From Chrysomallon squamiferum (Eukaryota > Mollusca > Gastropoda > Neomphalida > Peltospiridae), in the NCBI GenBank assembly GCA_012295275.1, contig CM022677.1, positions 19,422,785 through 19,486,784 on the forward strand: 64,000 nucleotides of DNA. The letters are read 5' to 3'. Made by a program: the position numbers and the translations under genes. Under the pieces are notes generated by a model. It saw only the letters and a list, made by a program, of their open reading frames with translations. It was not told the DNA's origin and made no database searches. This document shows, piece after piece, positions 12,655 through 23,304 of the stretch. Each line of letters begins with the position of its first letter. The stretch's first letter is position 1.

Positions 12655-13512
12655 GATAACAATAATAACAATAATAATAATAATAATAAAAGTAATTACA
12701 ATAATAATAACAGTAATAACAATAATAGTAATAATAACAGCTAATAATAACAATAATAATAACAGTAATAATAACAGTAATAATAATAATGGTAATGATA
12801 ATAATTATAATAAGTGAAAAAATAAAAATAATAATAATGATGAATAAAACAAGAATAATAACAATAAAAATAAAACAGTTTTATGAAAACACTTTTAACA
12901 AGTGTATTAAAAAGTAAAAAGTAAAAAAAAAAAAAATACAGAAAAATATAAGATCAATTAATTCTAATTTCTATTTTTAAACACACAAAACCAATTCATA
13001 ATCGGAATTCAAAAATATCAACCACAATTACATATAAACTAAAAAATATTTACAAAATATTAAACAACATATTCACCAAAATTCCAACTGATATCAATGA
13101 CCTTCAGCAAAGGGAGACAACTAACGAGATTCATTACGGCACCGTCTGTGATGTCCTTGACCCCTGAAAGTTCAAGGTTCTCCAGCAGACGGCAGTTTTC
13201 AGCTAGCAGTTCGAGGGTCTCATCAGTCGCAGGGCAGTGACGGAAGTTCAAGACGCGAAGAGACGAACAGGAAGCTGCTACACAGTTGACCCCATCTTCT
13301 GTTATTTCTTCACACCACGAAAAATCGAGATCCACAATCTGAATAACAATACATCATTTTTGTTTTAGAGTGTGAAGCGTACCTCAGTGATTTTTGTGAC
13401 TGCTGATGTTTTTACTGCTACTACTACTACTACTACTACACCATGTAAAACAGGTCGACAATCTGTATAAACATAAATTATTTCTGTTGATGTGATTATT
13501 ACTACTACTACA

Positions 13513-13602
<90 letters not shown>

Positions 13603-13719
13603 TTACTAGACCATGTAAAACTGAGATCCACAATCTGTATAAACATAAATTATATCTGTTGATGTTTTTACTACTACTACAACTACTTCTACTACTTACT
13701 ACTACTACTACAACTACTT

Positions 13720-13750
<31 letters not shown>

Positions 13751-14651
13751 ACCATGTAAAATTGAGGTCCACTATCTGTATAACCATAAATTATTTCTGT
13801 TGATGTGATTATTACTACTACTACTACTACTACCACTACTACTATTACAGCTACTGCTACTACAACTGCTGCTACTACTGCTACTACTGCTGCTATTACT
13901 GCTACTGCTACTACTGCTACTACTACTACTACTACTGCTACTACTACTACTACAACTGCTACTACTACTACTGCTACTACTACTACTACTGCTACTACTA
14001 CTACTACAACTGCTACTACTAACCCTGGAGCTGACCGAGGTTTGTATAAGAGACAAAGTTTTGTCAGTGATGTGAGATTCTGACAGAGAGAGTGAACGCA
14101 GACATCCATTTTGTAGGAATGGAACTGGGATGTCATCTTCAAAGAAACACACACCTATAAAGAAAAGCATAGCTGTTTAAATAGATACAACACACACACA
14201 CATACCTGTTTAAATAGATGCAACACACACACTAAACTTCAAAAAACCATTCTACTTATTTCTCTGTCTTTTTCACACACACACAAAATGTAAAAAAATA
14301 CATCTATTTAAATAGATGTAACATACACACACACACACACACTCACACACAAAAACACCTAAACATAATACATCTCTTTAAATAAATGTAACATACACCC
14401 ACACCCACCCACCTAAACAATACATCTGTTTAAAGAGGTAACATATACACAGACACACACACAAACACACAGACACTTGTATAAATAAACACACAAATAC
14501 ATTACTTAAAAATAATGCATTTGTTTAAATAGTTGTAACATACACATGCACAAACCAAAAAAATAATACAACAGTTTAAATAAATGTAATATGCACCCCT
14601 GGGACAAACAGACAGACAGACAGAGAGACACACAAGTATCTAAGTATATCC

Positions 14652-14729
<78 letters not shown>

Positions 14730-17700
14730 GTGTGTGTATGTCTGTGTTTATGTTCATACATATATGCAAGCACAAAATCATTTACTGAAAATGCAGCAAT
14801 AACTTAAAGGTTCATGTATTTCTGTCTGTCTGTCTGTCTGTCTCCCTTCCATCCATCTATATCAATCTATAAAACAACTGACTCTCACGCAAGTAATAAT
14901 TAAGTTAATATAAAAACAATACAAACTAAGAATACAAATAATTAAAACAGCATAGACACCTTTGAGATCCAGCTTTTCTATCTTTTGACAGTGGAAACCC
15001 AAAATATTGAGCAGCTTATCAGAAACATTGTTACAATCGACCAGACTCAAGTTTCTCAAATTGTGGAGGTGCTTCAGATGTAACAAAGCGCCTGATTGGT
15101 CAGGTTCTTCCACATCAGTTCGAGCCTCAGCAGGTTGGAATTCTGGGTAAAGAATCGCTCGAGGCAAACTCTGTCCAAGGCTGTGTCTGTGATGTTAATG
15201 TGACAGGCCGAAAACGAAGTTATATTTGACGAAAACATTTTCTTCAATCTCGGTTTTGCAAGTCTCGGTTTGAAAGATTTATCTCCCTTTGATAACAGGC
15301 GTCCTGTCTGTTTTCCGACAGATTCGCAGTTTGGAATGTTACCAGAAGGTGTGCTCTTTGGTACTGCATCATGGGATGCCATGTTTGTCTCTTCCTTGTT
15401 TTCTTTCAAATTCAGACTATCGAAATCCGTCGAGTTTCCCTTTTCTTTTCCGGTTTCGAAATCGGGTTTAAGCATTTCGCCTCTTTCGGGTTTCTCATTT
15501 GCATCATCACGACTATGACACATTTCACTACTTTGTGAAGGAATGTCATCCAGCACTGCATCATGGGAAGTGTTTATTGTTTCTTCATTTTCCTCTCTTT
15601 TCTTCTGAATCAAAACATCTGAAATTTTGTCACTTCCGGGAGTTTTTACTTCCAACACAGAATCCTGCGACACATTGATTCTTTCATCTTCTTCATTTTT
15701 CTTCGAATTCAAAGTCCCAGACGTTTCTCTGTTTTTAAAAACACTCAATTCTGACACTCCATCATGGGAAATAGCTAAATTTTCTTTTGTTTTATTTCTT
15801 TCCGTTTCCAGATTTTCGAAATCTCCAGAATCTGGAATTTTTCGCAAAGATACGTGGAAAGGTTCTATGGACATATCTTCATTAAAAGCAAAAATATTAT
15901 TGGCCAACACCATGAGATCGTGATGTAAAGCACTTTGTGGTTGGTTAATATCGGCAGCTTGTAAGAGGTCGTCTGATTGGGTAATATCAGACTCTTTTAA
16001 CACTTCACCCGATTGGTCAGTATCTGAAGATTGAAACGCAGCTTCTGATTGGGTAACACCAGTCTGCAGAGCCTCTTTATCACAGGAATTAGTTTTACAT
16101 TTCTGTAACAACACATCTGATTGGCTAACATCTCCTTCATCTAAGACAGCATCTGATTGGCCAGTGCAGGAAAATGGGACATGAACTGGCAGTAACGATT
16201 GGTCATTTGACCTCCTGTCACTTGATATCATTAAATTAGCACGGTCATTTTGAAAGACATTCTCTGATTGGTCAATGTGTGAAACAGCCTTATGAGACAC
16301 TGCCTGCGATTGGTTAAGCAGTTTCTGTTCAACAGTTGCTACTGGCAACAGATCGGTATTTGTGTTTTCTTCTGTTTCTTTGATGTCTAATTTTATCTCC
16401 TGCGGGCTGACTAGATCAGAAACCTGACACTGGCTTCTGCTCGAAACAGCAGTATCGCCATCTGGTGTTGGAAAAACTAAATCAGGGCACTTGTCAATAA
16501 CAGGCTTTTGTCCACAATTATCAGGGGCCTGATTCAAAGATTTTGAATCATATGTACACTGATTATCCAAATTACCAAAACAGTTATGTTGTTTATCGTT
16601 ACTTCTTTCTTCTTGTTTCACTAAACTGTTTTTAATATCTTCACTAATACTGAAAGGAAAGGCATCTTTGGGTGTGGTAGTGAGATCATTTACATTTTCA
16701 GATTCTGTTTCTGTATTCCTGCTTCTGATTGGATGAAAAGCAACGTCTGCTGAATCAAAGGCACACTCTGATTGGTCAGCATCTTCATCTCTGAGCAACA
16801 GTGAACAATTACAGTGATCTTCTTGTCCTTCTTGACGTCTGCTTAACGAAGATTCTGATTGGTCGACTCCTGATACATTGTCTTCTCTCGGCAACGATGA
16901 TTGGTTTCCTGAAACTTCACGTTCTTTCTCACTCATTTCTAACACGGGCACTGATTGGTCGAAATCTGGTTTATCTTTATGTGAAAGCAAATCGGATTGG
17001 CTGTCTTCACCGTCTTGACCAATCGAATCGTCTCTCTCAAAATCTCTTTGGCCTTTGAACTCTGGTAAACATTCGCGAACCAACGACTGACTAGAATTTG
17101 AAAATTTCTCGAACTTCTCGTTAATTTCTTTCAACTTCTGCTCTATCTGTGCCAGCGACGTTGGCGACGTTTTCTTCTTCTCTCTTCTTGACCACATCCG
17201 CATCGCTGCTGGGTAGCTGTACCCAGACAAGTACCACATCGCCAACGGATCCATCTATCAAATAAATAAATAAATAAATAAACAAAGAAACAAATAAATA
17301 AACAAATAAATAAATAAACAAATAAACAAACAAACAAACAAAGAAATAAACAAACAAAAAAACAAACAAACAAACAAATAAATAAATAACTAACTAACTA
17401 AAAGCAATAATAAATAATTAAATAAATAAACAAATATTTAAATCAATAAAGCAATAAAGAAATAAAATAAAGAAAGAAATAAACAAACAAACAAACAAAA
17501 GCAATAAAAATAAATAAATAAATAAAATATAATAAAAAGTAATATAAAGTACTGTAATACAGTACAATGAAAACAAAGAAGAAATGAACAAAACAGAATG
17601 AAATACAATAAATAAATAAATAAAAAAAATAAATAAATAAATTTAAGGTTATGTATTTCATATTTAATAAATGGATATATCAATTGGACTTATTATCAAG

Positions 17701-18893
17701 ATTAAATTCTGTATATCAGTTTTGTTTATTTATTATTTAATAATTTATTTATTTTCTTAAATATGCTTTGCAATTAAAAAAAAAAGAAAAGCAAAAAATA
17801 AAAAATAAATCCTTCAAACAATGAAGCAAAACATAAATAAATAAACAAACAAATAAATAAAATAATAAAAAAATAAATAAATAAATAAAATAATAAATAA
17901 AAAAATAAAAAAATAAATAACTAAATAACTAAATAAATAAATAAATAACAAAATAACAAAATAAACAAGTAATAACAAAAAACAAATAAATAAATAAATA
18001 AATTAAAAAAATAAAAAAAACTTAAAAAAAAAAAAATATATGAAAGAAAAGAATCAAAGAAAAACCATCGAGCTGGTAGCTGGGTTTGAACTCTCTTACT
18101 TTGGAACAGGAAATGTCGACATCTCTCAGAGTTGGTCCACACAGCGTAGCAAGGTGACGGACACATGTACTGGTCAGACAACAACCTGAGATGTCAACAC
18201 TTACAAGGTGACACACAAACTTTGTCGTAATGACGTCATCACTTTCAGACTCGAAAGTGGGTTTCTGGAATTACACAAAATATAAAATAAATAAATAAAT
18301 AAATAAATAAATATACAGATAAATAAATATATAGATAAATAAATAAATAAATAAATAATAAATATATAGATAAAAAAATAAATAAGTAAATAAATAAATA
18401 TAAATAAATAAATAAATAAGTATATAGATAAATAATTAGTAAATAAATAAATATACAGATAAATAAATAAATAAATATAAATAAATAAATAAATAAATAA
18501 ATATAATCAATATATAGATAAATAAATAAATAAATACACAGATAAATAAATAAATAGATAAATTAATAAATATACAGACAAATATGTAAATAAATCAATA
18601 AATAAATATAGAAATAAATAAATAAATATTTACTTAATACTACTACCACTACTACTACTAATAATAATGGTAGTAATAATTTTATTAATTTTCATAAAAT
18701 AATATTTATTTACAATTATTACTATGACTAATTCTACTACTACTGTACCAACTACCACTAAACAGCAATGTTACTACTATTATCGTTGCCATGACTACAA
18801 CTATCTTTTCAGCAACACAAAACCATGGAGATATAAGTGATACCAAAAAATGATGCTTAAAACATCAGGAATGTGAATATCCCCATAACTCAG

Positions 18894-18926
<33 letters not shown>

Positions 18927-21425
18927 CTGTGTGGATGTCTGTATACAGCAAAATGAGAATGAACTTAAGTGTTTTTTAAATCTCTGTTGTTTAATTCCTG
19001 ATCAAGTGTATTAGATCAAAATGTCAGAGATACACACATCAAAACCAGCTAACAGCAGAAAAAAATAAATAAAATAAGCTTCAACTACTACAACACACCA
19101 TGCTTGACAGCTCCAAAGACGACTGGCGACGTTTGTCAACGAGGAAGACGCTGTCGGTGATATTTCGACAACAACTTAGTTTTAACTGTTTCAGGTTGGG
19201 AAACTTCCTCAGCAGACACTGCAAAAAAAAAAAAAAAAAAAAAATTATAAAATAAAAATAAATGTTCAAAAGTAACTAATTTAAAGATTTTTTTATAATG
19301 CTATAGTTTGTGTACATGTTTATATTATTATATTCAACATATTCACTGTTTTAAATGTTCAGTGTAAATCTGAGTCAATTTTTGTTTTTTCACACATTCA
19401 GTTAAACAAAGTTTGATTCTAATGACTAAAAATATACCAGACGTTTTTTTTTTCTTTCATATCCAGCCAAAATAATTAAGGTTCATTTGTTTTTATTTTA
19501 AAAATATCACGTAACTATAAAAAAAAAAAACTAAATAAATAAAAAATAAATACAAAAAAAAAAAAAAAATAAAAAGTTAAGGACCATTTTTTGTTACACA
19601 TATACCTGAATACAAAAAAAGATAATCAGTAAATAATTCTACTTATCAACAAAAGCAATTTAAAAAAAAAATAAAAATTAAAAATTAAAAATTTAGAAAT
19701 TTAAAAAAATGCCTTTGTTTTATAATGTTATTCGCAAATTTTATTAAATTATTATCACACTCAACCCTGTGTTTAACACACCTTAAAAAATTTATTTTAA
19801 AACTGTGCACACTTATTTCTTTACACACAAACCAAACCAGAGTGAATTTTATACCAGTCCTATTTCTCAAGATACAACACAATCACTGACACTTTTTTTA
19901 TTGCTAAGTAGAATTACTTACCGTATATACTTGTGTATAAGTCGAATTTTTGGGAGACTATATTAAGGTAATATTTTGGGGGTCGACTTATACATAGGTA
20001 ATGCTTTTGTATAGCTGTTGCTGAAGAGTCGCCATTTTGACTATTTTTTGCTACGGGATGCATCTAAAATAATCGCGGTCTTTCAGCTTTTCAAAAATAT
20101 AATTTTATCGTATAAAAATTTTTGAAAAATTAAATAACAAAACCAAATATGAATGTAAAACATGATATTCTTCCGTTTAGTGACATAAAAATACATTTTA
20201 AAGCGAGAAAACCGTCAGTACGGCGTTATGCCTTACTGCGTCTTGCAATGATCTAGGAATGCAGACTTCTCTGTCAAATTGCACTAAATATCGGTCCTAA
20301 TTTCATAAACAAAACTCACTTGTGTAATTGTAAAGAATTTGGTGAAATAATATTGCAATTGTCATTAATATCCACTACCGACAAATCGACTAATATATAA
20401 CGGTAAGTTAGGTCTCCATGTTAGACCTATTACATTAAAGAGATACTATTTATGATACATTTAGGCTATAGCTCGTGTAATACATGCATTTACGTTATTA
20501 TGGTATGTTCGTGCAAGTTACAGCTCGTGCAAGTTATATTACAGTAGGCGTACAATGTAGGCCTTCATGGCACTGTCACACTGGTCTAAAAATAGTGACG
20601 GTGCCTGGAATCTACAGTCGACTTATACACAAGTAATACCTAAAATGACGCAATTTTTGGTCTTAAAATACAGATCGACTTATACACAAGGTCGCCTTGT
20701 ACACAAGTATATACAGTACTAATTATCTTGTCATATTTAGATTCACGCAGTGGCAGAATGAAGTGGGGTCCATGAAACTCGAACAGTTATATGGATGGGG
20801 GCCATTTACGTAACCATGGTTACTTCTTCAGTGGTCTTCTTCCATGACGGATTTTTTTTTTTTTTTAGACAACTCTCTAATTTTGATTAAACATTTAACA
20901 CATCGAACATATATTTAACATTCTTTTAACTTGACTGTTAATTCTAATAAATCACTTATACATTCAAATCACCCACCTGTGCATTTTAGTTAGCTACCTA
21001 ATTCACTGTTTAGCGCAACGACGGTTTCAAAAACGTACCTGAACAACATCGTCCATGACAGCGTCACACTGGTCCATGACGACTGACGTCAGCGACACGT
21101 GGGACAGCGTTGACAGTGACTCAAATAGTGACACTGTCACCAGGTGATCGCAGTGCGACAGGTCAAGCACTTGAAGGTGAACGCACCTGAAACAGAAGAA
21201 AGAAAGACTAGTTTATAAAACACCTGTAAAAAAATGAAAAATTAAGGATATTTTGTATTTTGTTCACACCTGAAATAATTCAGGAATTATTTTGATTCAT
21301 TGAAAAATCAAATTAGAAAAAAAAAAGAAGAAATTTATAAGGGCCATTTCTCTGAATCAATAAAATGTTGAAATAAATCGTGACGGAGGAATTATTTCTT
21401 GTTATTTAAAAATATCACACAACCA

Positions 21426-21456
<31 letters not shown>

Positions 21457-21927
21457 ATATAAAGTTAAGGAACATTTATGGTTATACATAAATACAAATA
21501 GATAATTTTCTGCTTATTATCTATAAGTAAATAAATAAATAAAAAATAAAAACTGAAATTATATTTTATTTCAAAACCACTTAAACTTTTATAGACGCCT
21601 ATTCAAAGGTAAATTACTTTTTCCCCACCTCACTTACTTTTTAAAAAGGGCAATAACTCCATCAGTGGTTACATTCACACAGCCATCAAGGTGGAGCTCT
21701 TTCAACGAGGGAGGAGCTAATGCCAGTAAGAGGCTGTCAATCAAATGATCTTTGTAATAATGAGCAATTCTTGTGAGGATCCTTTCTGAAACTGATGCAT
21801 AATAATCAGCATTAAGTAGCGCCACCTGGCGAGTGGCAACCGTTTGACTGGAATCGTGGGTAAAGTCGAGAAGGGAGAAAACACTGGCCAATTCGGCTAA
21901 ATGTTGTAGTGGCAGAATTGTAGCCAT
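10595..21927 (-). CDS. Leucine-rich-repeat protein gene, ten coding exons (overall model)
   Basis: Coding exons, 5' to 3' on the minus strand: 21927-21638, 21186-21039, 19218-19099, 18264-18100, 17254-14960, 14154-14024, 13338-13077, 12523-12410, 11595-11495, 10909-10595. Every intron is GT-AG and every junction is in phase, giving about 1,313 residues if one base is added near 15085. Leucine-rich repeats of the cysteine-containing type (L-x-x-L-x-L-x-x-C, then I-T/S-D) run through both ends. They are split by a roughly 600-residue acidic, repetitive, probably disordered insert encoded by exon 5. LRRs of this class occur in F-box/AMN1-like and other cullin-adaptor or scaffold proteins, but I cannot see a clear F-box, so function stays open. 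No signal peptide or membrane segment is evident, so a cytosolic or nuclear protein is likely. Confidence 0.8.
11040..11494. repeat. Intron 9: CT/GA tracts with copied exon-9 donor
   Basis: Long CT/GA tracts (11078-11118, 11252-11348, 11391-11446) alternate with a unit of about 45 bp containing taaaattattattttactt on the minus strand. That unit includes the last bases of exon 9 and its donor; copies lie near 11217-11258, 11350-11391 and 11472-11513 (the real one). Confidence 0.75.
11495..11595 (-). CDS. LRR gene, coding exon 9 (non-LRR linker)
   Basis: Short exon of 101 bases: acceptor aaatttag, two bases completing an Asp codon from exon 8, 33 codons, donor GTTTAA. It encodes a basic then acidic linker (YPRWRRCQALFQFKNRER, then E-L-G-E-E-Q-Y-S-S-D-E). 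It is supported because only this exon bridges the phase-1 end of exon 8 and the phase-0 start of exon 10. The donor is weak, and its surroundings are copied twice more in the downstream intron. Confidence 0.55.
11596..12409. other. Intron 8 of the LRR gene
   Basis: AT-rich intron with a GA-rich tract at about 12060-12143 and AAT-rich stretches near 12200-12340. No further exon was found. Confidence 0.5.
12410..12523 (-). CDS. LRR gene, coding exon 8
   Basis: The acceptor is acaacag, next to a GTA/ATT microsatellite; the donor is GTGATT. Two bases complete an Ala codon from exon 7, 37 codons follow, and one base is left over. It encodes the LRR pattern LTNDSVVSLFRCCPLLEEAK and the next repeat, KLSGLKHLTSEAF. 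Confidence 0.75.
12531..13076. repeat. Intron 7: AAT/AAC microsatellite field
   Basis: About 300 bases of imperfect AAT, AAC and GTA trinucleotides (12531-12850), followed by AT-rich DNA. Open frames here read as poly-Asn or poly-Ile and are not genes. Confidence 0.85.
13077..13338 (-). CDS. LRR gene, coding exon 7
   Basis: Begins in phase 0 after ttattcag, contains 87 codons and ends in phase 1 at GTGAAT. It encodes three to four consecutive cysteine-type LRRs (for example IVDLDFSWCEEITEDGV and LENLELSGVKDITDGAV). It is the clearest LRR exon in the window. Diverged copies of its first 30 bases and its acceptor lie in the upstream intron. Confidence 0.85.
13339..14023. repeat. Intron 6: CTA microsatellites with three copied exon-7 starts
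   Basis: CTA/GTA tracts separate three copies (about 13440-13490, 13607-13665, 13749-13805) of a unit that, on the minus strand, reads ttctgtt...tatacag and then a diverged start of exon 7. In the middle copy the post-acceptor bases translate as IVDLSFTW, against IVDLDFSW in the true exon. These look like partial exon duplications trapped between microsatellites. Confidence 0.7.
14024..14154 (-). CDS. LRR gene, coding exon 6
   Basis: The acceptor is ctttatag and the donor GTTAGT. Two bases complete a Gly codon from exon 5, then 43 codons follow. It encodes LRR sequence GCLRSLSLSESHITDKTL. The open frame continues into the intron through a GTA microsatellite read as poly-Ser/Val, which I exclude because the donor is good and the next exon joins in phase. 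Confidence 0.75.
14155..14959. other. Intron 5: CA-rich repeats and a 70 bp CT tract
   Basis: Contains about six diverged copies of a CA-rich unit with aatacatctgtttaaataga (14170-14590) and an uninterrupted CT tract at 14655-14727. No exon was seen. Confidence 0.6.
14960..17254 (-). CDS. LRR gene, giant coding exon 5 with DQS-repeat insert
   Basis: Exon of about 2.3 kb. The first codon is ATG, but an acceptor (AG at 17256-17255) directly precedes it and the phase joins exon 4, so it is internal. It begins with the end of an LRR, a basic patch (S-R-R-E-K-K-K) and a short coiled-coil-like stretch (AQIEQKLKEINEKFEKF). A long acidic, Ser/Asp/Glu/Gln-rich region follows, in which D-Q-S-E, T-Q-S-D and similar tetrapeptides recur more than a dozen times; a second motif, S-H-D-A-V, recurs near the end. 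LRRs then resume (NLLRLELMWKNLTNQAL). A stop appears at 15076-15074, while the next LRR (LRNLSLVDCNNVSD) continues one base out of frame up to the phase-1 GTGTCT donor. One added base, for example in the TTT at 15087-15085, restores the repeat. Confidence 0.75.
17255..18099. repeat. Intron 4: AAAT/CAAA tetranucleotide field
   Basis: Almost entirely aaataaataaat and aaacaaac simple repeat. Frames rich in Phe, Leu and Tyr on the minus strand are artefacts. Confidence 0.85.
18100..18264 (-). CDS. LRR gene, coding exon 4
   Basis: Fifty-five codons in phase 0, with acceptor taattccag and a strong GTAAGA donor. It starts with an acidic loop (E-S-E-S-D-D-V), then gives two LRR units: LVSVDISGCCLT and LRDVDISCSK. 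The second is completed by the first codons of exon 5. Confidence 0.75.
18265..19098. repeat. Intron 3: AAAT/AGAT repeat field
   Basis: 18280-18640 is aaat repeat interrupted about every 40-60 bases by tatagat or tacagat, giving a higher-order pattern. TA/TG tracts lie at 18894-18928. No exon was seen. Confidence 0.75.
19099..19218 (-). CDS. LRR gene, coding exon 3
   Basis: Forty codons in phase 0, with acceptor AG at 19220-19219 after a T-rich tract and donor GTGTGT. It encodes the repeat FPNLKQLKLSCCRNITD, a textbook cysteine-containing LRR, followed by a basic, Ser-rich end. Confidence 0.75.
19921..20716. mobile_element. 0.8 kb TA-flanked inverted-repeat element (MITE-like)
   Basis: The left end reads ccgtatatacttgtgta and the reverse complement of the right end reads ctgtatatacttgtgta (16 of 17 identical). 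The TA at 19919-19920 and the TA at 20717-20718 flank it, as expected for the Tc1/mariner/pogo superfamily. A subterminal word, CGACTTATACACAAG, is repeated at 20619-20633 and 20676-20690, inverted at 19931-19944 (TTGTGTATAAGTCG) and diverged at 19984-19998. No transposase frame is present, so it is nonautonomous. It sits in intron 2 of the LRR gene. Confidence 0.75.
21039..21186 (-). CDS. LRR gene, coding exon 2
   Basis: The acceptor is tttcag and the donor GTACGT. One base completes the codon left by exon 1, then 49 codons follow. It encodes LRR sequence with the pattern LQVLDLSHCDHLV and a second half-repeat ending D-A-V-M-D-D-V-V-Q, which joins the next exon within one repeat. Confidence 0.75.
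21187..21637. other. Intron 1 of the LRR gene
   Basis: Short AT-rich intron with an aaat tract at about 21427-21460. Nothing else seen. Confidence 0.6.
21638..21927 (-). CDS. LRR gene, coding exon 1 (start codon)
   Basis: The ATG at 21927 has a good context (A at -3, G at +4). It lies just downstream of a plausible acceptor (AG at 21948-21947), so an upstream noncoding exon is likely. The exon encodes an N-terminal helical region of about 75 residues rich in Leu and Ala, then the first LRR (SLKELHLDGC, followed by V-T-x-D-G-V). It ends in phase 2 at a strong GTAAGT donor. I do not recognise the N-terminal domain; it lacks an obvious F-box. Confidence 0.8.
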
Positions 21928-21946
21928 TCTTTTGGCTTAGTGAGTT

Positions 21947-23304
21947 CTGAAGAATTCTCGTGAGAGAAACCTAAAAAAAACAAAATATAAAAAAATAAAT
22001 AAATAATAAATAAATATAACAAATAAATAAATATAACAAATAAATAACAAAAATATTTAAATAAATAAGAAATAAAAATGAAAATATTTAGTAAACAAAT
22101 AAAATAAAATAAATAAATATTTAAATAAAATAAAAATATAAATAAACAAGGAAATAAATAAATAAAAACAAAAGAGAGAATCAAATGAATGAAATAATTA
22201 CAAAAACCCCACAAACAAGTAATATATATATATATATATAATTAAATAAAACAAACAAGTAAATGATTTAATTAAAATAATTATTATTTCCTCTCTCGTT
22301 AACTGGGTTATAATTATCCATAAAGGCTTCATAATTGTAAATAAAATAATCTGAGTGCATTTTCAAATAAAACATTTCCTATCTACATTTCTGGCTTTGG
22401 TTTCAGAAGTAGGATCAAGTTTTATTAGTGAAGAATGTGTGTTATTATTTTATTATTGGTTCCATTACTCTTGGATTTGTTTTTTTAAAGTAATTCTTAT
22501 TTAGTTGGGGAAAGATGTATAACAGTATATGCTTTACTTCTTACATAAGTAAGTCATGCATGGTGTGAATTATCGTTTTTTTTTTTTTTTTTTTTTTTTG
22601 TTTTTTTTTTGTTGTTTTTTTCATAGCAGACGAACAGCACAAACACACGTGCACTCAAAATTAAAACGAACGTCTGATAACTGGAAATATTATTGAAAGG
22701 TCGATATATTTTATGTGAGGTCATTATTTTATTCGTGACTAAATTTGTCACTGTCATATAGAATAAACAAAAAAACTAATAAATAAATAAATAAAATATA
22801 ATAATACTGTAAATTGTAATCGTAAGCAATGTAACCTTCAGTCAAATGACACTTGTTCTTTGAAAGTGGAGAATTCTTCACAATGTCACTTGTTGGTAAA
22901 CTGGTAAATAATTTCACCATTTACATTAATTCCATAAACTAAGCCATGTTATTTCTTTATACGCAGAATATAATTACAAATAAAAATAAATTGACGAAAT
23001 AATGTTTCTACGCGACACTTAAACCGGAAATGTTTATTTCAGGAAACACGCTTCCTGTATTATTTGTTTATTTTCCTCCATCGTTTAGTAGAGATTCGCG
23101 TCGGTTCTAAAATAATTACATTCATTTTATACAAAAGCTCTTTAATTATCACCACTATTTTCTTTATATTCATTGTGTCAGGTGTCATTAAATCATCTGG
23201 TATAATAAACTGAAATGATGCAAAAAGTTTTAAAATAATAATATTCAAAAATGAAAAACAGACTGCAACTAAAGGAAGCGGAAGTTTAAAATTCGCGGTT
23301 AATA
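21947..23304. other. Upstream region of the LRR gene
   Basis: Presumed 5' noncoding and promoter region for the minus-strand LRR gene. 21970-22230 is AAAT/AT simple repeat and 22577-22620 is poly-T. GC-richer words ccggaaat (23024) and ggaagcggaagt (23275-23286) resemble ETS-type sites, but no transcription start can be fixed. Repeat array sequence begins at about 23305. Confidence 0.35.

Noticed and set aside
12391-12753. Poly-Asn and poly-Ile/Leu frames
   Set aside because: AAT microsatellite translations; only the LRR part (12410-12523 minus) is real.
13744-14023. Poly-Ser, poly-Val and poly-Thr frames next to exon 6
   Set aside because: Read-through of the exon into a GTA tract. A good donor at 14023 and in-phase join to exon 7 argue against inclusion.
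15270-15923. Plus-strand frames opposite exon 5 (also 16801-17058)
   Set aside because: Shadows of the long minus-strand exon, with no splice or start support.
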